Source: LMUY01 sp964244655 (lineage in GTDB: Bacteria > Pseudomonadota > Alphaproteobacteria > Acetobacterales > Acetobacteraceae). Taken from it: a stretch of 46,510 nt of DNA. The stretch covers positions 1 through 46,510 of the forward strand of contig CAXTJU010000021.1 in the NCBI GenBank assembly GCA_964244655.1, read 5' to 3'. How positions within the stretch are numbered: the stretch's first letter is position 1; the number at the start of each line of letters is the position of its first letter. The notes under the pieces are model-generated. The model saw nothing but the letters and a program-made list of their open reading frames with translations. It was not told the DNA's origin and searched no databases. Below are positions 16,498-24,158 of this stretch, piece by piece. The position numbers and the translations under genes are program-made.

Positions 16498-17420
16498 ACC
16501 GGCTGCTCGTGCATGGCGGGCGGCAGGCTGCTCAGCACGCCAGCCGCCAGGATGATGGCCAGCCCGAACCCGGTCTGCACCGCGATGCTGCGGACGAGCG
16601 CGCGCTTGGCGGACGCCGGGTCATCCCGCAGCAGGGCGGGGGCGAGGCGGTAGCGGTTCAGCACAGCGAAGCCGAACAGCATGCCGAACAGGCCGAGCTT
16701 CACCAGCGCCATCCAGCCGTAGGCGGTGCCGAACAGCCCGCGCAGGCTGCCCACCAGCACCCAGCCCTGCACCAGCGACGAGGCCGCCAGCCCCACCACG
16801 CAGAGCTTGCCCATGGGCGTGAACCAGCGCGCCGCCGCCGCCCCGCCCCGGGCCGGCGCGTCCCGCACCACCAGCAGCAGCGGCAGCAGCCCACCCAGCC
16901 AGGCGCCGGCGCCCAGCAGGTGCACGACCCCGGCCGCCACCAGCAGGCCGGACGCAGGCTGCATGGACGCGGCGTGGCCGTGCCAGGCTTGCGCCCCCAG
17001 CGCCACGGCCGCCAGCCCCAGCGCGCCACGCTGCCGCCATGGCCGGTCCTGCCAGCCGGCCATCGCCGCCACGGCGAGCAGCAGCGCCAGCTGAAAGGCG
17101 ATCAGGTGGCCGAACACGGTTCCCTTCAGCACGATGGGCAACGCCGCCGCGGCCTGCGCGGCCGAGGCGGCGTCGGCCATGGACCCGGCCTGCGCCACCA
17201 GCCACGCCAGGCCGGCCGCCAACCCGGCGGCGACGCCGGCCTGCGTCATCCACAGCAGCCGGCGCTTGACCTGCCCCACGGTCTCGGGCGGCATCCGGCC
17301 GAAGGCGCGCGGGACGACGAGGCTGCGGAACACCAGCGTGCCGAACACCGACAGCAGGGACGCCACCAGGGCGCTGCGGGTCAGCACCAGCAAGCCGTCC
17401 AGGTCGGACGCCATCGGCAT
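16494..17420 (-). CDS. copD: CopD family copper import/resistance membrane protein
   Basis: A 308-residue inner-membrane protein with about eight hydrophobic segments. The core resembles the CopD/PcoD/YcnJ domain: VHLLGAGAWLGGLLPLLLVV, then WFTPMGKLCVVGLAASSLVQG and TAYGWMALVKLGLFGMLFGFAVLNRYRL. It is thought to move copper across the inner membrane with CopC as periplasmic partner. The start ATG (17420) overlaps the copC stop (TGATG), so translation is coupled. Longer in-frame extensions upstream are antisense or out-of-frame readings of copC. Confidence 0.88.
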   Translation of the reverse strand: MPMASDLDGLLVLTRSALVASLLSVFGTLVFRSLVVPRAFGRMPPETVGQVKRRLLWMTQAGVAAGLAAGLAWLVAQAGSMADAASAAQAAAALPIVLKGTVFGHLIAFQLALLLAVAAMAGWQDRPWRQRGALGLAAVALGAQAWHGHAASMQPASGLLVAAGVVHLLGAGAWLGGLLPLLLVVRDAPARGGAAAARWFTPMGKLCVVGLAASSLVQGWVLVGSLRGLFGTAYGWMALVKLGLFGMLFGFAVLNRYRLAPALLRDDPASAKRALVRSIAVQTGFGLAIILAAGVLSSLPPAMHEQPV

Positions 17421-17773
17421 CACGGGCGTACCGTGAAGCTGAAGCTGCCCTCGGTCTTGTGGGTGTCCACCGAGGTCGCGTGCCATCGCACCGTGTACGT
17501 CCCCGCCGCCAGCGGCTTGAGCGGCACGGCGAGGTGCGCCCTGTCGCCCCCCGGGTGGACCGCCCCGGCGCTGACGCTGGCGCCGGATGCGTCCTGCACG
17601 GCGATGCTGCTGAACGCCGGCTCCACGTCCTGGGTGAAGCCGATCGACACCTCGGCGGGCGGCGGCACCGTGCTGCCGACCCTGGGGGAAGCAGTTTCGA
17701 GGAAGGCGTGCGCCGAGGCGTGGCCGGCGCCGAGCGCCAGGCAGAGGGCGGCCCATGCCGCATGACGGGTCAT
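17420..17773 (-). CDS. copC: CopC family periplasmic copper-binding protein
   Basis: A 117-residue protein: signal peptide (1-21, cut after ASA) plus one CopC beta-barrel. The mature protein starts with His22 (HAFLETASPRVGS). The conserved Asp103-x-His105 (SVDTHKTEG) supplies the other ligands of the CopC Cu(II) site. The methionine-rich Cu(I) loop of classical CopC is absent, so it belongs to the Cu(II)-only type; this part is inference. Its start overlaps the stop of the preceding envelope-protein gene (ATGA). Confidence 0.92.
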   Translation of the reverse strand: MTRHAAWAALCLALGAGHASAHAFLETASPRVGSTVPPPAEVSIGFTQDVEPAFSSIAVQDASGASVSAGAVHPGGDRAHLAVPLKPLAAGTYTVRWHATSVDTHKTEGSFSFTVRP

Positions 17774-18726
17774 TGGAAGATTGGCTTTCCAAGGGTGTTC
17801 GGGAACAGGTCGTCGAAGAAGAAGTGCACGAGCGCCAACGCGCCCACGGAATGCCCTGACGCCTTGTTCAGCGGCACCAGCGCCTCCGCGCCGATCTCGC
17901 CCCAGTCCGTGAGGTAGATCGCGCCGGGTGCGGCGACCCATGTGGTGCCCTGGCTGCTCGGCGTCGAGGCCGGCGAGCTCCAGGTGACCTCGACCAGCGG
18001 GATCACGTCGCCCAGGAAGCGGGGCAGCCCAATGTCCTTCACCTGGGATTGCAGGTAGGGCAGGCTGTACTGCACCGAGAGTCCGCCGGACCAGGCGTTG
18101 TTGTTGCCGTTGTTGAACTGGGCCGCGAGCCCCGTGGTGAACGGCGCGGAGAGCGTGGACGACGGCGGCGCCTCGAACGCCTTGAGCTTGTGGTCCGCCA
18201 CGACGTAGCTCAGCTCGCCCGTGACCGCGAGCGGGCGCAGCAGGCCGATCGGCAGGTCTCCCAGGCCCTTGCCGAAGTAGCCCGTGGGCGCCGTCGATCC
18301 GTAGCGGTCCCCGCCGGTGTGGGTCGTTCCCGTGCCGCCGATCTCGCGGATGACGCCGAGGGAGACGACGAACTCGTGCGCCGCATTGGTGTACGCCTGC
18401 CACTTACCAGTGACGTAGAGGTTCTGGAACCCGGCCTGCGTCTTGGCGCCGCTCATCTGCTGGACGCTGTAGCCGTCGTTGAAGATGATCGCGGTGTTCT
18501 CGGTGATCGTCTTGTCGTACTCGAAGCCGAAGTCGTACTCGCCCTGCGACCCGCCGCTGCTGCTGTAGGTGAAGGCCGGGATCGACACCTCATCCGCGGT
18601 GCCGGGGTCGTCGATGGTCAGGGTGACCGGGAACACCCGGGCGCCGGCGACGACGTGGGCGCAGGCGGAGGCAGCCGGGACGGCAAGCGCCAGGGCCGCC
18701 ATGGAGGCGGCGCGTTTTGCATTCAT
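17770..18726 (-). CDS. Unknown exported, probably beta-barrel protein in the copper locus
   Basis: A 318-residue protein that I do not recognise as a named family. It has a Sec signal peptide (MNAKRAASMAALALAVPAASACA). The Cys in ASAC is near a weak lipobox, so lipidation is possible but doubtful. The mature part has many alternating strands and Gly/Asn/Ser-rich turns (TYSSSGGSQGEYDFGFEYDKT, QFNNGNNNAWSGGLSVQYSL), consistent with an outer-membrane barrel or porin-like fold. The ATG at 18726 is preferred because AAGGA lies about 11 bases before it. Its end overlaps copC, so it likely takes part in copper passage or resistance at the outer membrane. Confidence 0.8.
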   Translation of the reverse strand: MNAKRAASMAALALAVPAASACAHVVAGARVFPVTLTIDDPGTADEVSIPAFTYSSSGGSQGEYDFGFEYDKTITENTAIIFNDGYSVQQMSGAKTQAGFQNLYVTGKWQAYTNAAHEFVVSLGVIREIGGTGTTHTGGDRYGSTAPTGYFGKGLGDLPIGLLRPLAVTGELSYVVADHKLKAFEAPPSSTLSAPFTTGLAAQFNNGNNNAWSGGLSVQYSLPYLQSQVKDIGLPRFLGDVIPLVEVTWSSPASTPSSQGTTWVAAPGAIYLTDWGEIGAEALVPLNKASGHSVGALALVHFFFDDLFPNTLGKPIFQ

Positions 18727-18789
18727 GAAGGGAGGTCCTTGACCAGGAAGCGCGAAACCCGGTGATCGCCACCGAGGCACAAGCAGCTG

Positions 18790-19182
18790 TCAGGTCAGGA
18801 CGGGAGGGCCTCGCGGGAACGCGAAAAGGCGCCGCGGCGCGGGCGGGCCGCGGGCTGGAGGAGGCAGCACGGCCGGGGCTGCAGCCTCGCTGCGGGGCAG
18901 CGGCAGCGGCGGGGCCGCGGCAGGGATGGCGGCCTGCGCGGCCATCGACAGGCAGAGCGGGCACAGCGCGCAGTCGCCCCGGTGCTGGTGGTGTCCGGGC
19001 GCGTGGGCGGGAGCGCCGGCGATGCAGAGGGTGCCGATCGCCTCGACACCGCTCGCCGTCTGCGCAGAGGCGGCATGCGGAAGCACGGCCCCGAACGCCA
19101 GCTGGCACAGCAACGCCAGCGCGGCCAGGACCAAGCCTGGCGCGCGCAACGGCTGCGAGAGGGGGTCCAGCGGACGGGACAT
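18790..19182 (-). CDS. DUF2946-like small protein
   Basis: A protein of about 130 residues beginning MSRPLDPLSQPLRAPG, with one hydrophobic N-terminal segment (LVLAALALLCQLAFGAVLP). A Cys/His-rich middle follows (TLCIAGAPAHAPGHHQHRGD, then CALCPLCLSM), then a Pro/Ala-rich tail. The CPLC region after a signal-anchor is typical of DUF2946, a family repeatedly found beside copper genes; a metal-binding role is inferred. An alternative ATG at 19221 would add 13 residues. It is the first gene of the minus-strand copper group, 63 bases before the envelope protein. Confidence 0.7.
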   Translation of the reverse strand: MSRPLDPLSQPLRAPGLVLAALALLCQLAFGAVLPHAASAQTASGVEAIGTLCIAGAPAHAPGHHQHRGDCALCPLCLSMAAQAAIPAAAPPLPLPRSEAAAPAVLPPPARGPPAPRRLFAFPRGPPVLT

Positions 19183-19264
19183 GCCGGACACGTAGCATGG
19201 ACCCGGCCAACGGCAAGCCATCGGCCGGACCCTTCGTGGGGGTCCGGCCGATCGCGGGGCGGCC

Positions 19265-19756
19265 TCAGACGGAGACGGAGCCCTCGTCCGGCAGCTGGCC
19301 GTTCGGGGTCATGCCGTGCACCGCGTTCGGCAGGTGCTGGCTCAGCTGCGACAGGAAATCATTGGGCGCCATGCCGGACTGGCTGGCCATGCTCTGCACC
19401 TGGTCGTCGCCCAGCACGCCTTGCAGCTGCTGCGGCGAGACCGGCTGGTTCGGGCCGTTGCCCACCCAGGACTGCGCGATGTGGCCGAGCCCGGCGCCCT
19501 CGAAAGCGGACAGCAGGCCGCCCAGGCCGCCGCCCATCATGCCGCCGCCCATGCCGCCCATGCCACCCATGCCGCCGCCCATCATGCCCGGCTGCTGCAT
19601 CCCGCCCTGCTGCATCCCGCCTTGCTGCATCCCCGGCTGCTGCATGCCTTGCTGCTGGCCGCCGCCGAGCATGTTCATCAGCACCCCCTGAATCGGCGAG
19701 GCGCCGCCGCCAGCGCCGCCCATGAGTCCGCCGAGAACCGTGTCGAGAAGTCCCAT
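19265..19756 (-). CDS. YidB family protein (DUF937) with Met/Gln/Gly-rich insert
   Basis: A 163-residue protein. The N-terminus MGLLDTVLGGLMGG and the C-terminal region (LSAFEGAGLGHIAQSWVGNG, then SPQQLQGVLGDDQVQSMASQ and FLSQLSQHLPNAV) are the YidB/DUF937 pattern. The biochemical role of this family is not established. Between them is an unusual low-complexity insert of about 45 residues made of MQQPG/MQQGG units followed by MGGMGG runs. The ATG at 19756 is chosen because AAGGA lies 9 bases upstream. It sits just beyond the copper locus on the same strand. Confidence 0.88.
   Translation of the reverse strand: MGLLDTVLGGLMGGAGGGASPIQGVLMNMLGGGQQQGMQQPGMQQGGMQQGGMQQPGMMGGGMGGMGGMGGGMMGGGLGGLLSAFEGAGLGHIAQSWVGNGPNQPVSPQQLQGVLGDDQVQSMASQSGMAPNDFLSQLSQHLPNAVHGMTPNGQLPDEGSVSV
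19533..19668. repeat. Short tandem repeats encoding Met/Gln/Gly-rich insert of YidB-like gene
   Basis: On the plus strand, units such as CTGCTGCATCCCGC and CATGCCGCC recur with small variations. Translated on the minus strand they give repeating MQQ(P/G)G and MGG units. Tract length could vary by slippage between strains. Confidence 0.7.
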
Positions 19757-19803
19757 CGTGATCAATCCTTAATTGGTGATGCCGACAGGGCGCACATGCG
19801 CCC

Positions 19804-21051
19804 TCAAGCCCACTCACCCCCACGCATCACCGGCTCGATCGTTCCACCCGGCAGCACGCCGTCGATGTCGATTTCCCCGGAGCCGATCATCCAGTCGATG
19901 TGGATCAGGCTGGTGTTGGCGCCGCGCCGGGCCAGCTCCGCCGGGTCCGCCGCCGTGCCGCCCGTCAGGCAGGTGCGGTAGGCCTGGCCGATCGCCACGT
20001 GGCTGGCGGCGTTCTCGTCGAACAGCGTGTTGTAGAACAGCAGCCCGCTGGCCGAGATCGGTGAGGAGTGCGGCACCAGCGCCACCTCGCCCAAGCGCCG
20101 CGCGCCCTCGTCCGTGTCCAGCACCTTGCCCAGCACGTCCTGCCCGGCGCTGGCGGTGGCCTCCACGATGCGCCCGGCCTCGAACCGCACGGCGATGTCG
20201 CGGATCAGCGTGCCGCTGTATGAGAGCGGCTTGGTGCTGCGGACATGCCCTTCCACCCGGGCCATGTGCGGGGTGGTGAACACCTCCTCCGTGGGGATGT
20301 TCGGGTGGCACATCACGCCGTTCTTCGCCCGCTCGGAGCCGCCCATCCAGATGTGCCCGTCCGCCAGGCCAACCCGCAGGTCGGTGCCGGGGCCGCGGTA
20401 GTGCAGGCTCTCGTACTGCTTGGCGGTCAGCTGCGCCGTGCGGGCGCGCAGGGTGGCCGCGTGCTCCGCCCAGGCGGCCACCGGGTCCGGCGCGTCGATG
20501 CGCGAGGCGGCGAAGATCGCGTCCCACTGCCGCGCCACCGCCTCGTGCTCCGGCAGGTCCGGGAACATCAGCGCGGCCCAGGCGGGCGTGGCGGCGGCCA
20601 CGATGCTCCAGTTGGTGGCGAAGCTGGTGATCTGCTCCAGCGCCGGGCGGTAGGCCGCGGAACGGGCGCGGTTGGCGCGGGACACCCGCCCCCCGTCCTG
20701 CCCGGCCAGCAGCGCCGGGTTGTCCCCGGCCACGGCAAGCCGGGCGGCGCCGGAGCGGTAGGCCTGCGCCATGCCCTCGAACAGCCAGGCCGGCGCATGG
20801 TCGAACGCCGCGTCCGGCGCGTGCTGGAAGCGGGCCAGCGTCATCTCGTCGTCCGACAGCAGCGGGGTGACCAGGCTGGCGCCGGCGCGGTACGCGTGCT
20901 CGGTGATGCGGCGCACCAGCGGCAGCGCCCCCAGCGGCGCGGTCAGCACCACCTCCTGGCCCGGCTGCAGCCCCAGCCCGACGGTCACGGCGACCTGGGC
21001 GAGGCGGTCGAGGCGGGTCTCGAAGAGGGAGGCGGCGGGAAGGGCGTCCAT
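19804..21051 (-). CDS. M29 family aminopeptidase (thermophilic aminopeptidase type)
   Basis: A 415-residue metallo-aminopeptidase of the AmpS/AmpII/PepS family. Likely metal ligands and active-site residues are conserved: Glu in NIPTEEVFTTP, Glu in GEVALVPHSSP, His in NAASHVAIGQAYR, and His plus Asp in SLIHIDWMIGSG. The start at 21051 (MDALPAASLFETRLDRLAQ) matches the family N-terminus. A long upstream open frame is only the antisense of the CoA-transferase gene. It is divergent from that gene across a 105-base gap. Confidence 0.92.
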   Translation of the reverse strand: MDALPAASLFETRLDRLAQVAVTVGLGLQPGQEVVLTAPLGALPLVRRITEHAYRAGASLVTPLLSDDEMTLARFQHAPDAAFDHAPAWLFEGMAQAYRSGAARLAVAGDNPALLAGQDGGRVSRANRARSAAYRPALEQITSFATNWSIVAAATPAWAALMFPDLPEHEAVARQWDAIFAASRIDAPDPVAAWAEHAATLRARTAQLTAKQYESLHYRGPGTDLRVGLADGHIWMGGSERAKNGVMCHPNIPTEEVFTTPHMARVEGHVRSTKPLSYSGTLIRDIAVRFEAGRIVEATASAGQDVLGKVLDTDEGARRLGEVALVPHSSPISASGLLFYNTLFDENAASHVAIGQAYRTCLTGGTAADPAELARRGANTSLIHIDWMIGSGEIDIDGVLPGGTIEPVMRGGEWA

Positions 21052-21156
21052 GCGGCGGTCCTGAACGTTCGGGTGCGATGCCAACGCGGCAGCCCGGGCG
21101 GAGATTTCACCTGGCCGGATGCCGGGGTAAGCTCGCGGCATCAAGGGGAAGCAAGC

Positions 21157-22293
21157 ATGGCGCAGCCGCTGGCCGGGCTCAAGGTGATCGAGGTCGGGCA
21201 GGCGCTCGCCGCCCCCCTGGCCGGCGTCATCTTGGCCGACATGGGGGCGGACGTCGTCAAGGTGGAGAAGCCGGACGGCGGCGACGACGCGCGCGCCTGG
21301 GGTCCGCCCTGGGGTCCCCCCTTCGCCGGCGATGCCTCGCTGTACTTCCACAGCCAGAACCGCAGCAAGCGCTCCGTCACCCTCGACCTCAAGCAGGCGG
21401 ACGACGTGGCGGCGCTGGAACGGCTGGCGGCGGAGGCCGACATCCTGATCCAGAACCTGCGCCCCGGCGTGGTCGAGGCCCTCGGCCTCGGGCCGGAGGC
21501 GATGCTGGGGCGGCACCCCCGGCTGATCTACTGCTCGATCTGGGCGTTCGGCTACCGGGGGCCGCTGCGGATGAGCCCCGGCTTCGACCCGCTGCTGCAA
21601 GCCTATGGCGGCATGATGTCCGTCACCGGCCAGCCGGGCGGGCCGCCGACGCTGTGCGGCGCCTCGGTCAACGACAAGGCGGCCGGGCTGTTCTGCGTCA
21701 TCGGCGCGCTGGCGGCGCTGCGCCAGCGGGACGCCACCGGCCGCGGCTGCCTGGTGGACACCTCGCTGCTGGAAGCCGCCGCGTTCTGGGTGGAGGGCCC
21801 GCTGAACGGCTACCTCGCGGACGGGGTGGTGCCGCAGCGGCACGGCACCGGCACCACCACCATCACCCCCTACCAGGCGTTCGACGCGGCCGACGCCTCG
21901 TTCGTGCTGGCCGCCGGCAACGACCGGCTCTGGGCCCGCTGCGCCGCCGTGCTCGGCCGGCCGGAATGGGCGTCGGACCCGCGCTACGCCACCGGGCCGC
22001 AGCGCAACGCCCACCGGCCGGAGCTGGTGGCGATGATCGCCGCCATCCTGCGCACCCGGCCGCGCGACTCCTGGCTCGCCGCCTTCGCCGCCGTGGGCGT
22101 GCCCGCCGCCCCGGTGAACGACATAGGCGAGGTGGCCCGCAGCGAGCAGCTCGCCGCGATCGGCCTGCTGCAAACCCTGCCGAACGGGCTGACGATGGTG
22201 GGCCTGCCGCTCTCATTCGACCGCGAGCGCCCCCGTCCGCAGCGTGGCGCCCCGGCCTTGGGGGAGCACAATGGCGAAATCCTGGGGCGTTGA
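21157..22293 (+). CDS. Class III CoA transferase (CaiB/BaiF family)
   Basis: A 378-residue CoA transferase. It opens with LAGLKVIEVGQALAAPLAGV and DMGADVVKVEKP, which bind CoA in this family. The nucleophilic Asp is in GCLVDTSLLEAA, and RSKRSVTLDLK is also conserved. It would move CoA between carboxylic acids; the substrate is unknown. RBS AAGGGGA lies 8 bases before the ATG. Its TGA overlaps a possible TTG start of the next acetyltransferase gene. Confidence 0.92.
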   Translation: MAQPLAGLKVIEVGQALAAPLAGVILADMGADVVKVEKPDGGDDARAWGPPWGPPFAGDASLYFHSQNRSKRSVTLDLKQADDVAALERLAAEADILIQNLRPGVVEALGLGPEAMLGRHPRLIYCSIWAFGYRGPLRMSPGFDPLLQAYGGMMSVTGQPGGPPTLCGASVNDKAAGLFCVIGALAALRQRDATGRGCLVDTSLLEAAAFWVEGPLNGYLADGVVPQRHGTGTTTITPYQAFDAADASFVLAAGNDRLWARCAAVLGRPEWASDPRYATGPQRNAHRPELVAMIAAILRTRPRDSWLAAFAAVGVPAAPVNDIGEVARSEQLAAIGLLQTLPNGLTMVGLPLSFDRERPRPQRGAPALGEHNGEILGR

Positions 22294-22304
22294 AGCTGCT
22301 TGTC

Positions 22305-22793
22305 ATGCTCAAGCCAGCCGCCCGCGCCGACGCGGCCGAACTGGTCGCCGGCAACCTGGCAAGCCAGCAGCACCACGCGCCATGGGCGCAGCCGTTCACC
22401 GATACGGAGGGGCTTGACCGCTGGTTCGCAGGCCTCGCCACCGGCGCGAACATCGGCCTGGTCGCCCGCGACGGGGCCTCGGGCGGCCTCGTCGGCGTGG
22501 TGAACCTGAGCGGGATCGTGCTGGGACGCTTCCGCAGCGCCTATCTCGGCTATTACGGCATGGCCGACGCCGGGCGCGGGCTGATGACGCACGCGGTGCG
22601 GCAAGCGGTGCAATACGGGTTCGGCACGGTGGGGCTGCATCGCCTGGAAGCCAACATCCAGCCCGGCAACGCCCGCTCCCTCGCCCTGGTGCGCCGGCTC
22701 GGCTTCCGCTGCGAGGGTTTCTCCCCCCGCTACCTGCACATCGGCGGCGTCTGGCGCGACCACGAACGCTGGGCGCTGCTGGCCGATGACTGA
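22305..22793 (+). CDS. GNAT acetyltransferase, RimJ/RimL type
   Basis: A 162-residue GNAT protein. It starts with LKPAARADAAELVAGNLASQ and contains the acetyl-CoA segment GYYGMADAGRGLMTHAV (variant of Q/RxxGxG/A). It then has the RimJ-like GLHRLEANIQPGNARSLALV and RLGFRCEGFSPRYL. Such proteins N-acetylate ribosomal proteins or small molecules. The start is uncertain: an in-frame TTG at 22290 overlaps the CoA-transferase stop (TTGA) and would add five residues; neither start has a clear RBS. It overlaps the next acetyltransferase by 8 bases. Confidence 0.85.
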   Translation: MLKPAARADAAELVAGNLASQQHHAPWAQPFTDTEGLDRWFAGLATGANIGLVARDGASGGLVGVVNLSGIVLGRFRSAYLGYYGMADAGRGLMTHAVRQAVQYGFGTVGLHRLEANIQPGNARSLALVRRLGFRCEGFSPRYLHIGGVWRDHERWALLADD

Positions 22794-23664
22794 CCCGGCG
22801 CCCCACCGCCGCCCAGCCGCAGGCACGGCGGACCTGCTCGCCTTCATCGCGCGTCATCGCCTGGCTGACCTGCCCGCCCCGCCGGATATCCTGCTGGGCC
22901 TGGCGCTCGACGCCCGCAGCATCCTCGACCTGCATGACGCCGCCGGCCGTGCCCTCGTCGCCGTGCTGACCGACGCCTGCGACAACGCGGACAACGCCGT
23001 GGACCTCGCCGTGCTCGCGTGCCGGGAGCCCGCCATCGCCCCCGCCCTGATGGCCGCCCTGCTCGGCGAAGCGGAGCAGGAGGCGAGACGCGGGCCGCGC
23101 CGCAGCCTGGAGCTTGCCCTGGACCCGGCGATCCAGCCGCACGAATCCCTGCTCCGTGCCCGAGGCTTTCACCAGCGTTATGCCATGGTCACCATGGAGC
23201 AGCGCGGCCCCGGCCTGGCGGCCGAGCCCGACGCCGGGTGGTCCTGGGCCGACCTGTCCCCCGAGCGGTGCAACGACGCGCAACGGCTCATCCGCGCCGC
23301 CTTCACCGGGTTGCCCGGCATCAACTTCCCTCCGGCCGAGGGTTGGCGCCGCCGCGCTCTGGCCAAGACGCCGCCCGACCGGCTGCTGTTCGAGGGCGTC
23401 CGGCTGGCGGGCTGCGTCTCGGTCCATGGGGAGCCGGACGGGGCCGGCCTGGTCAACACCCTCGCCCGCGACCCGGCCGACCGCGGCCGGGGCCTCGGGG
23501 CCGTGCTGATGACGGAGGGTTTGCGGCAGTTGCACGCGCTCGGGTGTTCGCCCATTCGGCTGCACGTGGCGGCGCAGAATGGGCGCGCCTTGTCGCTCTA
23601 CGAGCGGTGCGGCTTCGTCAGCACGGACGTGACGCCGGTTCACGCCCTGGCGACCCCCGCCTGA
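22786..23664 (+). CDS. GNAT family N-acetyltransferase
   Basis: A 292-residue protein with a C-terminal GNAT domain. NTLARDPADRGRGLGAVLMTEGL contains the acetyl-CoA binding RGxG loop, and LHVAAQNGRALSLYERCGF is the classic final strand and helix. The N-terminal half may be a degenerate second GNAT fold (LLRARGFHQRYAMVTME), as in tandem-GNAT enzymes. Substrate unknown. Its ATG lies inside the end of the preceding RimJ-like gene, indicating coupling. Confidence 0.88.
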   Translation: MTDPAPHRRPAAGTADLLAFIARHRLADLPAPPDILLGLALDARSILDLHDAAGRALVAVLTDACDNADNAVDLAVLACREPAIAPALMAALLGEAEQEARRGPRRSLELALDPAIQPHESLLRARGFHQRYAMVTMEQRGPGLAAEPDAGWSWADLSPERCNDAQRLIRAAFTGLPGINFPPAEGWRRRALAKTPPDRLLFEGVRLAGCVSVHGEPDGAGLVNTLARDPADRGRGLGAVLMTEGLRQLHALGCSPIRLHVAAQNGRALSLYERCGFVSTDVTPVHALATPA

Positions 23665-23669
23665 CATGA

Positions 23670-23873
23670 CGCTTCCGGAGCCGCGAGCCAAACGAGCCGC
23701 CGCACATCCACGTGGACCGGGGCAGCACATCGGTGAAGGTCTGGCTGCAACCGGTCATGCTGGCAAGCAATGCGAGCTACCCAGTCCATGAGTTGGGAGT
23801 CATCCTGCGGCTCGTCCGCGAGCGTCACCCCGAACTGCTGGAGGCGTGGCATGAGTTCTTTCGCACAGGCTGA
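23670..23873 (+). pseudogene. 5'-truncated DUF4160 gene
   Basis: The frame encodes RFRSREPNEPPHIHVDRGS, then VKVWLQPVMLASNASYPVHE and LVRERHPELLEAWHEFF, a clear DUF4160 match from about its twentieth residue onward. The usual opening (about 15-20 residues before the EPPHIHV core) is missing. An in-frame TGA (23667-23669) lies immediately upstream and the GNAT stop is 3 bases before that, so the 5' end has been deleted. The 3' end overlaps the start of the DUF2442 gene, as in intact pairs. Confidence 0.6.
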
Positions 23874-24152
23874 GGGAGCCGACATCCGGGTTCTCGCCGT
23901 GTCGGTCAGCGAGGACGGATCGTAGGATTGATGGACGGGCGCACGATCACCGTGCCGCTGGCTTGGTGTCCGCAGCTCGCCGCCGGCACGCCTGAGCAGC
24001 GGGCGCGCTGGGAACTGGCCGGAGCCGGATATGGCATTCACTGGCCGGACCTGGACGAGGATCTGAGCACGGAAGGGCTGCTGGCAGGGGCGCGGGCACC
24101 GCGCGGGTCGGCTGCGTGGCGGTCTTCAGTTCACACTCCCCCAGCGGAGTAG
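23851..24152 (+). pseudogene. Frameshifted DUF2442 gene
   Basis: Frame one from ATG 23851 reads MSSFAQAEGADIRVLAVSVS, then EDGS and TAG at 23923-23925. The family continues in another frame as RIVGLMDGRTITVPLAW, then GTPEQRARWELAGAGYGIHW and PDLDEDLSTEGLLAG, ending at 24152. Adding one base at the GG of GACGGATCG (about 23918) joins them into a complete DUF2442 protein. Either a real single-base deletion or a sequencing error explains this. Its partner DUF4160 gene is also damaged, which favours decay. Confidence 0.65.
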
Positions 24153-24158
24153 CAATTC

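Noticed and set aside
17421..17792. Extension of CopD upstream of 17420
   Set aside because: This stretch is copC read in the wrong frame; copC is a complete gene with its own signal peptide and copper ligands.
19183..19264. Possible promoter or extra coding between the DUF2946 and YidB-like genes
   Set aside because: Only 82 bases, with no convincing -10/-35 pair, hairpin or open frame that I can support.
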